Shown here: positions 8,066-17,147 of the stretch, in pieces
How positions within the stretch are numbered: the first letter of the stretch is position 1
How the letters are laid out: each line of letters begins with the position of its first letter
Assembly: GCA_022824365.1 (NCBI GenBank)
Contig: JAJEAA010000005.1
Span: 124,001-188,000, forward strand
DNA: 64,000 nucleotides
Direction of reading: 5' to 3'
From: Anaerolineae bacterium
Lineage (GTDB): Bacteria; Chloroflexota; Anaerolineae; Aggregatilineales; Phototrophicaceae
The notes under the pieces: generated by a model
Told to the model about the DNA's origin: nothing
Database searches by the model: none
Seen by the model: only the letters and a program-made list of their open reading frames with translations
Program-made: the position numbers and the translations under genes

Positions 8066-9316
8066 ATGGCGCGCGTCTACCAACAGCTATCGCGGAATCC
8101 CGTCCTGATATTCCTGGTGGTGCTGGTGATCCCTATCGCCGGCACTCTCTTCAGCGAATTGGTCATGTTCGATTTGCCCGGCGGCGAGGTGCAGCAGTTG
8201 GTCGCCTTCATGACCATGACCGGCATCATGAGTTCCCTGCTGTCTTTTGCTTTTTATCGTCTGGGCATCCTGGAGTGGTTTCGCAGTCTGCGCTGGGCGA
8301 TCTGGATGGTCATCGCGCTGCTGGTGCTGATGATCTTCCTCAACGTCTGGGTGATCGCGCGCTTCACGTTCCAAAGCCACTACCTCACGCTCACATCGGT
8401 CTTGCTGGTCTTCGCCGGACTCTCCGCGCTGACCATCGGCTTCTTCGCCTCCAAGACCATGACGGACCGCCTGAGCAAATTGCATGAAGCCACCCAATCC
8501 CTCGCCCGCCGCGATTTCACCGTCCGCCTCAAAATCTCCGGCAATGACGAGATCGCGCAATTGGCTGATACCTTCAATAATATGGCGCAAAATTTGCAAG
8601 AAGTCGAAGAACAGAAGCGGCAACTGGAGCAGACCCGCCGCGACCTGACCGCCTGGGTCTCTCATGACTTGCGCACGCCGCTGACGTCATTGCGCGTCAT
8701 GATCGAGGCGATTCTCGATGGCGTGGTCGATGATGAGGAGACGGTAGGGCGCTATCTCGATAACAGCCGCGCCGAAATCGAGCATCTCAGCCACTTGATC
8801 GACGACCTCTTTGAACTGGCGCAACTGGACGTGGGGCATCTCAAGCTGGATCTGCAGCAGGCCTCAATTCGCGATCTGATCTCCGATACGATCGGCAGCA
8901 TGGAAGCGAAGGCGAAGCAGCATGGGGTCACGCTGAGCGGCGAGGTCGCCGACGATGTCGACATGATCACCATGGCGCCGGACAAGATCCAGCGCGTCTT
9001 GACCAACCTGGTGGATAACGCCATCAAATACGCCGAAGCAGGCGTCACCGTCACCTTGAGCGCCTGGCGGGACGATAGCGACGTCCGCATCGAAATCCAC
9101 AACAGCGGCTCCTTCATCTCGCAGGATGTCTTGCCGCGCCTCTTCGAGAGTTTCTACCGCGGCGAGGGATCACGCGCTCGCGATGACGATGGCGCGCGCG
9201 GCACCGGCTTGGGCTTGGCGATCGCCCGCGGTTTCATCGAAGCGCATGGCGGCAACATCTGGGCGGACAGCGTCAAATCCGAAGGCACGACTTTCAGCTT
9301 CACCCTGCCGCAGTAA
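8066..9316 (+). CDS. Membrane sensor histidine kinase
   Basis: This 416-residue kinase is the partner of the response regulator just upstream. It has four predicted membrane segments (about 12-34, 44-64, 76-100 and 106-128) with almost no extracytoplasmic domain, suggesting it senses the membrane or a membrane partner. A HAMP domain (about 130-185) follows, then a HisKA domain with H200 in WVSHDLRTPLTSL, and an HATPase domain with the N-box NLVDNAIKY and a G-box GTGLGLAIARG. All residues needed for activity appear present. It autophosphorylates on His and passes phosphate to the upstream regulator. Confidence 0.92.
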   Translation: MARVYQQLSRNPVLIFLVVLVIPIAGTLFSELVMFDLPGGEVQQLVAFMTMTGIMSSLLSFAFYRLGILEWFRSLRWAIWMVIALLVLMIFLNVWVIARFTFQSHYLTLTSVLLVFAGLSALTIGFFASKTMTDRLSKLHEATQSLARRDFTVRLKISGNDEIAQLADTFNNMAQNLQEVEEQKRQLEQTRRDLTAWVSHDLRTPLTSLRVMIEAILDGVVDDEETVGRYLDNSRAEIEHLSHLIDDLFELAQLDVGHLKLDLQQASIRDLISDTIGSMEAKAKQHGVTLSGEVADDVDMITMAPDKIQRVLTNLVDNAIKYAEAGVTVTLSAWRDDSDVRIEIHNSGSFISQDVLPRLFESFYRGEGSRARDDDGARGTGLGLAIARGFIEAHGGNIWADSVKSEGTTFSFTLPQ

Positions 9317-9344
9317 TCGGGAGTGAATAGAGCGCATTCCCCGC

Positions 9345-9372
9345 TGAACAATTCCAACGCAAGCGCTATAAT
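9345..9372 (+). promoter_or_regulatory. Putative sigma-70 promoter for the SDR/GH3 genes
   Basis: A perfect TATAAT is present at 9367-9372, with TGAACA (4 of 6 matches to TTGACA) 16 bases upstream at 9345-9350. It lies about 40 bases before the SDR start codon. The -35 element is weak. Confidence 0.4.
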
Positions 9373-9413
9373 CCCAGCCATTGTTCCGGCATAGCTGCAA
9401 GAGGGGAAAAACA

Positions 9414-10196
9414 ATGGATTTGGGATTGAAAGACAAGGTCGCCTTGGTGGCGGCGTCAAGCAAAGGTTTGGGTTACGGCGTGGCCAAAGCGCTGGCGGCG
9501 GAAGGAGCCAAGGTATCGCTTTGCAGCCGCAGCGCCGACGATGTCGCGGCCGCCGCGGGGACGCTCGCGGACGACTACGGCGTCGATACCCTGGCGACAG
9601 CCTGCGATGTGCGCAAAGCCGCCGATATTCAGGCTTGGGTCGACAAGACTGTCGCCGCCTGGGGCGCGGTCGACTGCCTGCTGGTCAACGCTGGCGGTCC
9701 GCCCGCCAAGACCATCAAGGAAGTCAGCGATGATGATTTTGCAGCCGCCTTTGAACTCACGTTATTCAGCAGCTTTCGCATGATCCAGATGACCCTGCCG
9801 CACATGACCGAGGGCGGCTCGATATTGACGGTGACGTCCGGTTCGGTGCGGGAGCCGATAGCGCGCCTCGGTCTGTCGACGATCATGCGCGCCGGCGTGG
9901 CTGGTTTGGTCAAGACGCTGGCGGATGAGCTGGCGGGGGAGGGCATCCGCGTCAACAACCTGGTGCCGGGCCGGATCGACACCGACCGCGTGGCTCAGCT
10001 CGACGCCGTCACTTCACAGAAGACGGGTCTGTCCATCGAAGAAGTGCGGGAGCGCAGCCGGGCGGGCATCCCGCTGGGGCGTTACGGCACGATCGACGAT
10101 TTCGGTCGCGCTGGCGCTTTCCTGCTTTCGCCAGCGGCGAGTTACATCACCGGCGCCACCTTGCGCGTCGATGGCGGCGCCGCTCGCTCGATTTAG
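9414..10196 (+). CDS. Short-chain dehydrogenase/reductase with altered catalytic motif
   Basis: This 260-residue SDR has a Rossmann start (ASSKGLGYG) and SDR structural motifs (NAGG, PGRIDTDR). The catalytic Tyr-x3-Lys position instead reads S-TIM-R (Ser and Arg) after TSGSV, so classical SDR chemistry is doubtful; a subgroup annotated as 3-oxoacyl-ACP reductase-like shares the LSxxxR pattern. The start is secure: GAGGGGA precedes the ATG at 9414. It is followed after 46 bases by a GH3 glycosidase on the same strand and probably shares its transcript. The substrate is unknown. Confidence 0.8.
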   Translation: MDLGLKDKVALVAASSKGLGYGVAKALAAEGAKVSLCSRSADDVAAAAGTLADDYGVDTLATACDVRKAADIQAWVDKTVAAWGAVDCLLVNAGGPPAKTIKEVSDDDFAAAFELTLFSSFRMIQMTLPHMTEGGSILTVTSGSVREPIARLGLSTIMRAGVAGLVKTLADELAGEGIRVNNLVPGRIDTDRVAQLDAVTSQKTGLSIEEVRERSRAGIPLGRYGTIDDFGRAGAFLLSPAASYITGATLRVDGGAARSI

Positions 10197-10242
10197 GCAA
10201 GCGATTGCCGCGTTATCCGCATCTGAATTGAGGACTGGAGAA

Positions 10243-11994
10243 ATGACCAAGCGCCTGCCCTACCAAGACGCAAGCCGATCCATCGACGAGCGCATTGACG
10301 ACCTGCTTTCCCGCATGTCGCTGGAAGAGAAAGCCGGCATGATGTTTCACCCGATGGCATTTATCTCGCCCGATGGCGCTTTTGACGGCGATATGAGTGT
10401 CTTCGGCCAGCCCCCGCTCCGCGAGTTGACGGAGAAGCATATCAATCATTTCGGACTGGCTGGCGCTGCTGGCGCGCGGGAGACCGCCGCTTGGGTCAAC
10501 CAGTTGCAGGCGCTGGCCGCATCAAGCCGGCTCGGCATCCCCGTCACCGTCTCCAGCGACCCGCGCCACGGCTTCTCCAATAACCCGGGCGCTTTCACCG
10601 CGACGCCGGCTTTCTCACAGTGGCCCGAGTCGCCTGGTTTAGCAGCGGTCGGCGATGAGACGCTCGTCGAAGAATTCGCCGATATCGCTCGTCAGGAATT
10701 CATTGCGGTCGGCATTCGCGCCGGCTTGCACCCGATGGCGGATCTGGCGACTGAGCCGCGCTGGGGGCGAGTCAACGGCACTTTCGGCGAAGACGCCCAG
10801 TTGGCGGCGAAACTGACAGCAGCGCACATCCGCGGCTTTCAGGGCGCCGAGCTTGGCGCGGAGAGCGTGGCATGTATGACCAAGCATTTCCCCGGCGGCG
10901 GACCACAGAAGGACGGCGAAGATTCACATTTCGAATACGGGCGCGAGCAGGTCTACCCAGGCGGTTGCTTCGATTATCATCTGCTGCCTTTTGAAGCGGC
11001 GTTTGAAGCGGGCGCCGCCATGATCATGCCCTACTACAGTATGCCCGTTGGCACGGAGCACGAAGAAGTCGGCTTCGCATATAACAAGGGCGTCATCACC
11101 GGTTTGCTGCGCGAGAAATACGGCTTTGACGGCGTTGTCTGTACCGATTGGGGTACCTTGACCGATATGGAAATAATGGGCAAACCGTTTCCAGCGCGGG
11201 CTTGGGGCGTCGAGCATCTCAGCCTGGGCGAAAGAATCGTCAAGTCGCTTGAAGCCGGGGTTGATCAGTTTGGCGGAGAGTCCTGCCCTGAAGCCTTGGT
11301 CGAGCTGGCGCGGGCCGGGCAGGTCAGCGAGGCGCGCCTCGATATCAGCGTGCGCCGCCTGCTGCGCGACAAATTCCGCCTCGGCTTATTTGAAAATCAC
11401 TATGTCGATGAAACAGCCGCCGCGCACATCGCTGGCAACCCCGCCTTCCGCGCCGCCGGCGACCTCGCCCAGCGCAAGTCCATCGTCCTGCTCAAGAATG
11501 ACGGTAGCTTGCCGCTCAAGGGCAGACCGAAGATCTACATCGAAAACATTCAACCGGAAGTGGCGGCGCATTATGGCGAAGTCGTCGACAAGCCGAGCGC
11601 AGCCGATTATGCAATACTGCGCCTGCGCACGCCGTTTGAGCCGCGCGATCATTACTTCCTCGAAGCGCATTTCCATCAAGGCGACCTGGCTTTTGACGAC
11701 GCGGAAATTCAACGCATCGAGGCGATTGCGGCACAGACGCCGACCATCGTAGATATCTACCTTGAGCGCGCCGCCGTCATCCCTGAGATCGCCGAAGCCA
11801 GCGCCGGCTTGATCGCCAATTTCGGCGCCAGCGACGCGGCCGCCCTCGATATCATCTTTGGCCGCTTCCAGCCCGGCGCCAAGCTGCCATTTGAATTGCC
11901 GTCGTCGATGGAGGCGGTCCGCGCCCAGCATCCCGACGCCCCGCATGACTCGGCTGATCCGCTTTTCAAATACGGTCATGGGATGACCTACTAG
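10243..11994 (+). CDS. Glycoside hydrolase family 3 exo-beta-glycosidase
   Basis: This 583-residue GH3 enzyme removes non-reducing-end sugars, probably beta-glucosyl units from beta-1,3/1,4-gluco-oligosaccharides. Visible motifs are SDPRHG (about 105-110), KHFPGGG (about 213) and the nucleophile Asp in CTDWG (D302). A C-terminal alpha/beta sandwich begins near VLLKNDGSLPL (about 420); it is short and there is no fibronectin-type tail. No signal peptide is seen, so it likely acts in the cytoplasm on imported oligosaccharides. The ATG at 10243 follows GGAG; the frame is open upstream but overlaps the SDR. It lies beside the LacI gene, CUT1 transporter and GH16 laminarinase, supporting a role in beta-glucan use. 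Confidence 0.9.
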   Translation: MTKRLPYQDASRSIDERIDDLLSRMSLEEKAGMMFHPMAFISPDGAFDGDMSVFGQPPLRELTEKHINHFGLAGAAGARETAAWVNQLQALAASSRLGIPVTVSSDPRHGFSNNPGAFTATPAFSQWPESPGLAAVGDETLVEEFADIARQEFIAVGIRAGLHPMADLATEPRWGRVNGTFGEDAQLAAKLTAAHIRGFQGAELGAESVACMTKHFPGGGPQKDGEDSHFEYGREQVYPGGCFDYHLLPFEAAFEAGAAMIMPYYSMPVGTEHEEVGFAYNKGVITGLLREKYGFDGVVCTDWGTLTDMEIMGKPFPARAWGVEHLSLGERIVKSLEAGVDQFGGESCPEALVELARAGQVSEARLDISVRRLLRDKFRLGLFENHYVDETAAAHIAGNPAFRAAGDLAQRKSIVLLKNDGSLPLKGRPKIYIENIQPEVAAHYGEVVDKPSAADYAILRLRTPFEPRDHYFLEAHFHQGDLAFDDAEIQRIEAIAAQTPTIVDIYLERAAVIPEIAEASAGLIANFGASDAAALDIIFGRFQPGAKLPFELPSSMEAVRAQHPDAPHDSADPLFKYGHGMTY

Positions 11995-12030
11995 CGCTTC
12001 GCTCGCCGCTACAAAGCTGAGAAGTCAACG

Positions 12031-12062
12031 AGCCCGGCGACACACCGGGCTTCTTCTTTTCT
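12031..12062 (+). terminator. Intrinsic terminator after the GH3 gene
   Basis: A 7-bp stem AGCCCGG/CCGGGCT (12031-12037 and 12045-12051) with a seven-base loop is followed by a T-rich run (TCTTCTTTTCT). It ends the SDR-GH3 transcript. Confidence 0.8.
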
Positions 12063-12148
12063 GTAGGCGGCGATCAAATTAACGGGAGCGCTGGGGCGGC
12101 GAAGACTTCCATGAGAATGCGACAATCAAACTAATATCTCCTTGCCTG

Positions 12149-12177
12149 TTGACAGGCGCGCGAACACTGGTTATACT
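12149..12177 (+). promoter_or_regulatory. Sigma-70 promoter of the LacI-family regulator gene
   Basis: A consensus TTGACA (12149-12154) is separated by exactly 17 bases from TATACT (12172-12177). Transcription would start near 12184, directly next to the palindromic operator at 12189-12204, so the regulator probably represses its own gene. Confidence 0.75.
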
Positions 12178-12188
12178 GTTCATAGATA

Positions 12189-12204
12189 TTGAGAGCGCTC
12201 TCAA
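12189..12204. promoter_or_regulatory. LacI-family operator (autoregulatory)
   Basis: The perfect 16-bp palindrome TTGAGAGCGCTCTCAA has the central CG and half-site form of LacI/GalR operators. It sits at the expected transcription start of the regulator gene, about 107 bases before its ATG. Two looser copies with the same TTGARA-N4-TYTCAA plan precede the binding-protein gene at 13391 and 13421. Confidence 0.75.
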
Positions 12205-12310
12205 ATTCTTGAAACAGGCTGACCATTAATCGTTCTTTCTATCGGGCAATATAGCCTCTCGCCGCAGCTGACACACCGATAGAGCGCTCCCAAGTTTTAG
12301 GCAAGGCAGT

Positions 12311-13330
12311 ATGAAGCGCTTGACCCTGGAAGAAATCGGACAGATCGCCGGCGTATCTCGCTCGACTGTGTCGCGCGTCATAAACGGTCATCCCAATATT
12401 CGCCCGGCCGTTCGTCAGCGCGTCGAAGATGTCATCCGCCAGACCGGCTATCAGCCCAACTCGGCCGCCCGCTCCCTTGCCTCCAGCCAGTCGCGCGTCT
12501 TTGGTCTGGTCATGCCCAGCCTGATGCAATCCGCCTTCGCCGATCCTTATTATCCCATGGTCATTCAAGCCATCTCCCACGCCTGCAATCAGCACGATTA
12601 CACGCCGGCGCTCTTCCTGTTTCAGACGCTGGAAGAAGAAGAGAAGACGAGCCAGCGCATCGTCGCCAGCGGCATGATCGACGGCCTTATCGTCACGGCC
12701 GACACCATCGAAAGCACCTTCGTCAGCAAGATTCAACAGTACGATATTCCCTTCGTGCAGATTGGCCGTCCGCTGCAATCCAGCATCGCCGAAATCAGCT
12801 ATGTCGATGTCGATAACGAAGCCGGCGCTTATCTGGCTGCCAGCCACCTGATCCAGCTCGGGTATCGCCGCATCGGCCAATTGGCGACCGCGCACAACAT
12901 CGCCGGCGCCCACCGCGATGCCGGCTTCCGCCAGGCTCTGGCGGACCGGAGCCTGCCCGTCGACGAAAGCTTGATCGAAGTCAGCGACTTCAGCGAAGCC
13001 GGCGGCTATGACGCTATGCGAGCCTTGCTTGAGCGGGGGCCGGAAGCTGTCTTCGCCCATTCCGACGCCATCGCCCTCGGCGCTATCCGCGCTATCCGCG
13101 ATCGCGGACTGAAGACGCCGAATGATATCGCCGTGGTCGGTTTTGACGATATGCCGCTGGCCGCCAGCGCCGATCCGCCTTTGACCACCGTGCGCCAGCC
13201 GATTTACCGGACGGGGACGCTCGCGGTCGAGACGCTGATCGACATTGTGAAAACATCGCCGGCGCCAGCCCGCCATATCGTATTGCCAGTCGAGTTGGTC
13301 ATCCGCGCCAGCAGCGGCGCGGTTAACTAA
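12311..13330 (+). CDS. LacI/GalR-family transcriptional regulator
   Basis: This 339-residue repressor has an N-terminal helix-turn-helix ([21 protein letters not shown], residues about 6-26) with the hinge helix region NSAARSLAS, then a periplasmic-binding-protein-like effector domain ending [11 protein letters not shown]. It should bind a sugar released by the neighbouring glycosidases and derepress the adjacent transporter. Operator-like palindromes lie in its own promoter and upstream of the binding-protein gene, consistent with autoregulation and local control. It is the first gene of a plus-strand series: regulator, binding protein, two permeases, GH16. Confidence 0.92.
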   Translation: MKRLTLEEIGQIAGVSRSTVSRVINGHPNIRPAVRQRVEDVIRQTGYQPNSAARSLASSQSRVFGLVMPSLMQSAFADPYYPMVIQAISHACNQHDYTPALFLFQTLEEEEKTSQRIVASGMIDGLIVTADTIESTFVSKIQQYDIPFVQIGRPLQSSIAEISYVDVDNEAGAYLAASHLIQLGYRRIGQLATAHNIAGAHRDAGFRQALADRSLPVDESLIEVSDFSEAGGYDAMRALLERGPEAVFAHSDAIALGAIRAIRDRGLKTPNDIAVVGFDDMPLAASADPPLTTVRQPIYRTGTLAVETLIDIVKTSPAPARHIVLPVELVIRASSGAVN

Positions 13331-13390
13331 AAGCGCTCGATTACCAATGAGCTAGGAGGTGAGCCACTGACAAATTTCTTTCAGTCCAAT

Positions 13391-13436
13391 TTGAGATCAG
13401 TTTCAATTTACTTTGTGCTATTGAAACAGATTTCAA
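13391..13436. promoter_or_regulatory. Two tandem operator-like palindromes upstream of the binding-protein gene
   Basis: TTGAGATCAGTTTCAA (13391-13406) and TTGAAACAGATTTCAA (13421-13436) share the TTGARA-N4-TTTCAA plan of the perfect operator at 12189 and are spaced 30 bp apart, close to three helical turns. They lie 46-91 bases before the binding-protein start, where a promoter is expected. Confidence 0.6.
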
Positions 13437-13481
13437 ACACAACACTTTGCGCCGGATGTTTAAGTAATCTAGGAGTGAGAA

Positions 13482-14873
13482 ATGCGTAAATCAAAACTGA
13501 TCACCCTGCTTGTCCTGCTGCTGCTTGTAATGGCAGTCAGCATGGCGCAGGCTCAAGACCGGGTTCGTGTTCGCTGGTATGTGGGGCTGGGCGCCGGGAC
13601 AGATGCGCCGCTTGTCGCCGCACAGGAAGAAATCGTAGCCGATTTCAACGCCTCGCAAGACAATATCGAACTGGTGCTGGAAATCGTTGATAACGAGCAA
13701 GCTTACGATGTGCTCAGCACTCAGATTGCCGCGGGCAACGCGCCCGATATCGTCGGTCCGATGGGCATCCGCGGGCGGGCATCCTTCCCCGGCGCCTGGC
13801 TGGATCTGAGCGCGCTGATTGAAGCCGGCAGCTACGATCTCAGCGACTTTGACCCAGCGTTGGTCGATTTCTACAAGGTCGAGGGCGCGGGGCAGTTGGG
13901 CATCCCCTTCGCGGTATTCCCCTCTTTCTTGATGTACAACGTCGATCTCTTTGATGAAGCTGGTATTCCTTATCCGCCAAGCGCCTATGGCGAGCCCTAT
14001 GTGGACTGGGACGGAGCCGAGCATGAATGGAATATCGACACCTTGACCGAAATCGCCAAGATCCTCTCCGTCGATATTCACGGCAACGATGCCACCATGG
14101 AAGAATACGACACCGAGAATATCGTGCAATTCGGCTATGGCAGTCAGTTCACCGATGTCCGTGGCCGAGCCACACTCTTTGGCTCCGGCAACTTCGCCGA
14201 TGCCGAGGGCAATGCTGTAATTCCGGAAGCCTGGCGCAAAGCCGAGCACTGGTATCACAATGCTATGTGGAACGACTACTTCTACCCCAACGGCGTCTAT
14301 AGCGGCAGCGAGATCATGGGTGGCGGCAGCGCCAACTGGTTCGATACAGGCAATATGGGCATGGTCACGATTCACCTGTGGTACCTCGGCTGGGGCACCG
14401 CCAATCTGGACGCCGCCTGGGATTTCGGTCCAGTTCCGTCCCATAACGGCATCACCACCGCCAAGCTGCACGCCGATACCTTCAGCATCATGAAAGGCAG
14501 CGAAAATCCGCAGGAAGCCTTTGAGGTGTTGACCTATCTGCTGGGCGAGCGCGCAGCTGATCTTACCAGCTTGTACGGCGGCATGCCGGCGCGCCTCAGC
14601 CTGCAGGACGACTTCATCGAACGCACCGTCGCCGTGCAGAGCGAAGCTTACCCGGGCGTCGACTGGGCGAACCTGAATTGGGATGTCGTCCTGGCTGGTT
14701 TGCAGCATCCTGACAACCCGAATCACGAAGAAGGCATGCCTAGCTTCCTGGAAGCCAGCGCGCGCTATGGCGAGTACGGGCAGTTGGTGGATAACAACGC
14801 CGACGAAGATGTCGATGCCGCGCTTGATGCGCTGCGGAATGATCTGCAAGCCATCTTTGATGCAGCGGGCTAA
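13482..14873 (+). CDS. CUT1 ABC transporter, secreted sugar-binding protein
   Basis: This 463-residue extracellular binding protein is of the maltose/oligosaccharide type (cluster B). It has a Sec signal peptide (MRKSKLITLLVLLLLVMAV, likely cleaved after AQA near residue 24) and no lipobox Cys, so it is not a classical lipoprotein. Many Trp and Tyr residues in the mature part suit stacking against sugars. An AGGAGTGAG ribosome site precedes the ATG. Permease genes follow after a strong intercistronic hairpin. No ATPase gene is nearby, so the system probably uses a shared MsiK/MalK-like ATPase encoded elsewhere. Context suggests laminari-oligosaccharides as ligand. Confidence 0.9.
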   Translation: MRKSKLITLLVLLLLVMAVSMAQAQDRVRVRWYVGLGAGTDAPLVAAQEEIVADFNASQDNIELVLEIVDNEQAYDVLSTQIAAGNAPDIVGPMGIRGRASFPGAWLDLSALIEAGSYDLSDFDPALVDFYKVEGAGQLGIPFAVFPSFLMYNVDLFDEAGIPYPPSAYGEPYVDWDGAEHEWNIDTLTEIAKILSVDIHGNDATMEEYDTENIVQFGYGSQFTDVRGRATLFGSGNFADAEGNAVIPEAWRKAEHWYHNAMWNDYFYPNGVYSGSEIMGGGSANWFDTGNMGMVTIHLWYLGWGTANLDAAWDFGPVPSHNGITTAKLHADTFSIMKGSENPQEAFEVLTYLLGERAADLTSLYGGMPARLSLQDDFIERTVAVQSEAYPGVDWANLNWDVVLAGLQHPDNPNHEEGMPSFLEASARYGEYGQLVDNNADEDVDAALDALRNDLQAIFDAAG

Positions 14874-14896
14874 ACATATCTGAGGCAAGTTTCTTA

Positions 14897-14926
14897 CCCG
14901 GCGGTGGTTTCCCGATCGCCGCCGGG
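14897..14926 (+). other. Intercistronic RNA hairpin between binding protein and permease
   Basis: An 8-bp GC-only stem CCCGGCGG/CCGCCGGG (14897-14904 and 14919-14926) with a 14-base loop begins 23 bases after the binding-protein stop codon. There is no T-run, so it is not a simple terminator. Such hairpins often protect the 3' end of the binding-protein message and raise its level over the permeases. Confidence 0.6.
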
Positions 14927-14961
14927 CTCAACCCGTAAAGATTAATCCAAGGGCAACCGTC

Positions 14962-15951
14962 GTGGATATGTTCACTGAATTTGGCGCTGCGCGCGGCCGG
15001 ACAAAATGGAGCCTGCGTACAGCTTTTCGACTCCAGGGCGCTCAACGGGATGAGGCGAAGTGGGGCCTGCTCTTCCTCAGTCCCTGGCTGATAGGATTCT
15101 CGCTTTTCTACTTCACGCCCATGATCGTCTCGTTTGTGTTTTCACTCTACGATTTCACCTTGTCGGCGCCGGAAGAGGCGCGCTTCGTCGGGCTAGAAAA
15201 CTGGGTGCGGATGCTGGCTCAAGACCCCAAAACCTGGGAGACTCTCTACGTCACCTTTAAATTCGCGCTGATTTCACTACCCATCGGCATGGTATCGGCT
15301 TTTTTGCTGGCGGTGCTGCTCAATTCCAAGCACCTGATGGGACGGAATGTCATGCGCACGCTCTTCTACGCGCCGACGATGGTGCCCCTAATCGCCGCTA
15401 TCTTGATTTGGTCCCGCGTGCTCAACCCGCACACCGGCTGGCTCAACCAATTGATAGAAATCACCGGCATTCAGGCTACGGGCATCAATGGCTTGCGCTG
15501 GCTGGACGATCCGAATCTGATCTACCTCGCCTATACCTTCATCGGGCTTTGGGGCATCGGCAACGCCATCCTGATTAACCTCGCGAGTTTGCAGGGCGTA
15601 CCGACGGAAATGTATGAAGCAGCGTCGATCGATGGAGCGGGATGGCTGCGGCAATTGTGGTCTATTACGGTGCCGATGGTCACGCCGGTCATTTTCTACA
15701 ATTTGGTGTTGAGCGTCGTCGGGCTGCTACAATATTTCATTGTGCCGTGGGTGCTAAATCTGGGCAGTGGCTACCCCGAAGGCAGCACCAACTTCTATAT
15801 GATCTATTTCTACAAGCAAGCCTTTACCTTCCAGAATATGGGCTATGGCGCCACTCTGGCTTGGTTCATGTTCATCATCGGGCTCGCCATCACCATTTTC
15901 CTGTTCTGGTCCGGGCGCTTCTGGGTCTACTACGCCGGGGAGAACAGATAA
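14962..15951 (+). CDS. CUT1 ABC transporter permease, MalF-type
   Basis: This 329-residue inner-membrane permease has six predicted membrane helices and the ATPase-contacting EAA loop EAASIDGAGWLRQLWSITVP (about residues 213-232). The start is a GTG at 14962 after AGGG; an ATG two codons later (14968) is an alternative. It pairs with the downstream MalG-type permease, whose ribosome site overlaps this gene's end, so they are translationally coupled. Imports oligosaccharides delivered by the upstream binding protein. Confidence 0.9.
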   Translation: MDMFTEFGAARGRTKWSLRTAFRLQGAQRDEAKWGLLFLSPWLIGFSLFYFTPMIVSFVFSLYDFTLSAPEEARFVGLENWVRMLAQDPKTWETLYVTFKFALISLPIGMVSAFLLAVLLNSKHLMGRNVMRTLFYAPTMVPLIAAILIWSRVLNPHTGWLNQLIEITGIQATGINGLRWLDDPNLIYLAYTFIGLWGIGNAILINLASLQGVPTEMYEAASIDGAGWLRQLWSITVPMVTPVIFYNLVLSVVGLLQYFIVPWVLNLGSGYPEGSTNFYMIYFYKQAFTFQNMGYGATLAWFMFIIGLAITIFLFWSGRFWVYYAGENR

Positions 15952-15952
15952 A

Positions 15953-17020
15953 ATGATGAAGAACAAGAATTACAACGAGTACGAACTGAGCAAGCGCCGG
16001 CGCGATCTGCTGCTGCAAGCGGCGGTGACGCTCTTTGCTCTGGTCATCCTAGCAGTCTATTTGATGCCGATGGCTTACGGCGTCATCACCTCGCTCAAGA
16101 CCAAGACGCAGACCTCCGACCCGGGCGCGCCGATTCTGCCGGCGGAAGCTATAACTTTTGAGTATGAAGGCGATTCCTATGACGTCCTGCAAGTGCCGAC
16201 CGAGAGCGGGATTCACAACTGGGCTCTGGTCAAGAAGGGGCGTCGCGCAAGCGAGTTCGTCAATCCCGCCAATCCAGAAGCGGGTTTGATCGCCTGGGAA
16301 GGCAACTGGCGGCGGTTGGAGCCGGTGCGCGAATTCGCCGTGCAGTGGGACAACTACCCGCGCGCCTGGCAGACGATTGATTTCGCGCGGCTGCTGGCGA
16401 ATACGCTGATGTACGCCTTCGTGACGATGATCGGCACGGTGGCCGCGTCGTCCTGCGCCGCCTACGGTTTCGCCCGTTTCAACTTCCCGTTCAAGAACCT
16501 GCTGTTCATGATCATGATCGGCACGATCGTCCTACCGCCCGCGGTGACGCTGGTGCCGACCTACGCCTTCTTTGTCAATGTTCTGGGCTGGGGCGGGACC
16601 TGGCTGCCGCTGATCGTTCCGGCGATGTTCGGCAACGCTTACAACATCTTCCTGTTACGCCAGTACTTCCTGACGATTCCGCGCGAAATGGAAGAAGCAG
16701 CGCAAATAGATGGCGCCGGGCGCGTCCGCACCTTTGTCTCGGTGATATTGCCGCAAGCGGTACCGGCACTCACGGCGGTCTCGCTTTTCCACTTTTTCTT
16801 CGCCTGGAACGATTTCTTCGGTCCGCTGATCTATCTGGCGGGCAATCGCAGCGCCAACCCGATCACGGTGGGCTTGACGGAATTCAACGGCTTGTACAGC
16901 AGCGAGACGCAACTGATCCTGGCGGCAGCAGTCATTTCGATGATCCCGCCGCTGTTGATTTTCTTCCTGGCGCAGCGCGTATTTATCCAGGGGATTGTGG
17001 TCACTGGCGTTGATAAGTAA
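15953..17020 (+). CDS. CUT1 ABC transporter permease, MalG-type, with extracytoplasmic insert
   Basis: This 355-residue permease starts at the ATG at 15953, one base after the previous stop; GGGGAG lies inside the end of the preceding gene. The EAA loop reads EEAAQIDGAGRVRTFVSVILP (given here only by its key residues: EAA, DGAG). Between the first and second membrane helices lies an insert of about 90 residues (about 55-140, with VPTESGIHNWALVKKG), longer than in E. coli MalG, which should project outside the membrane. The minus-strand fused permease at 42.7 kb carries a comparable insert. Completes the transporter with the MalF-type partner. Confidence 0.9.
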   Translation: MMKNKNYNEYELSKRRRDLLLQAAVTLFALVILAVYLMPMAYGVITSLKTKTQTSDPGAPILPAEAITFEYEGDSYDVLQVPTESGIHNWALVKKGRRASEFVNPANPEAGLIAWEGNWRRLEPVREFAVQWDNYPRAWQTIDFARLLANTLMYAFVTMIGTVAASSCAAYGFARFNFPFKNLLFMIMIGTIVLPPAVTLVPTYAFFVNVLGWGGTWLPLIVPAMFGNAYNIFLLRQYFLTIPREMEEAAQIDGAGRVRTFVSVILPQAVPALTAVSLFHFFFAWNDFFGPLIYLAGNRSANPITVGLTEFNGLYSSETQLILAAAVISMIPPLLIFFLAQRVFIQGIVVTGVDK

Positions 17021-17147
17021 CGCCGACAAAACGGACTCCGCGGAATCTGGAGGAAAACGCGTCACTGGCGGAATAGTTCTAGATCTTAGGGTTACGGACC
17101 AACGACTCAATTCATCAGGCTATAGCATTCGATTAAGAGGAAGCGCG

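Noticed and set aside
13351-13372. Strong ribosome-site-like AGGAGGTGAG between the lacI and binding-protein genes
   Set aside because: The only start nearby (GTG) gives a two-residue frame to TGA; no leader peptide can be supported.
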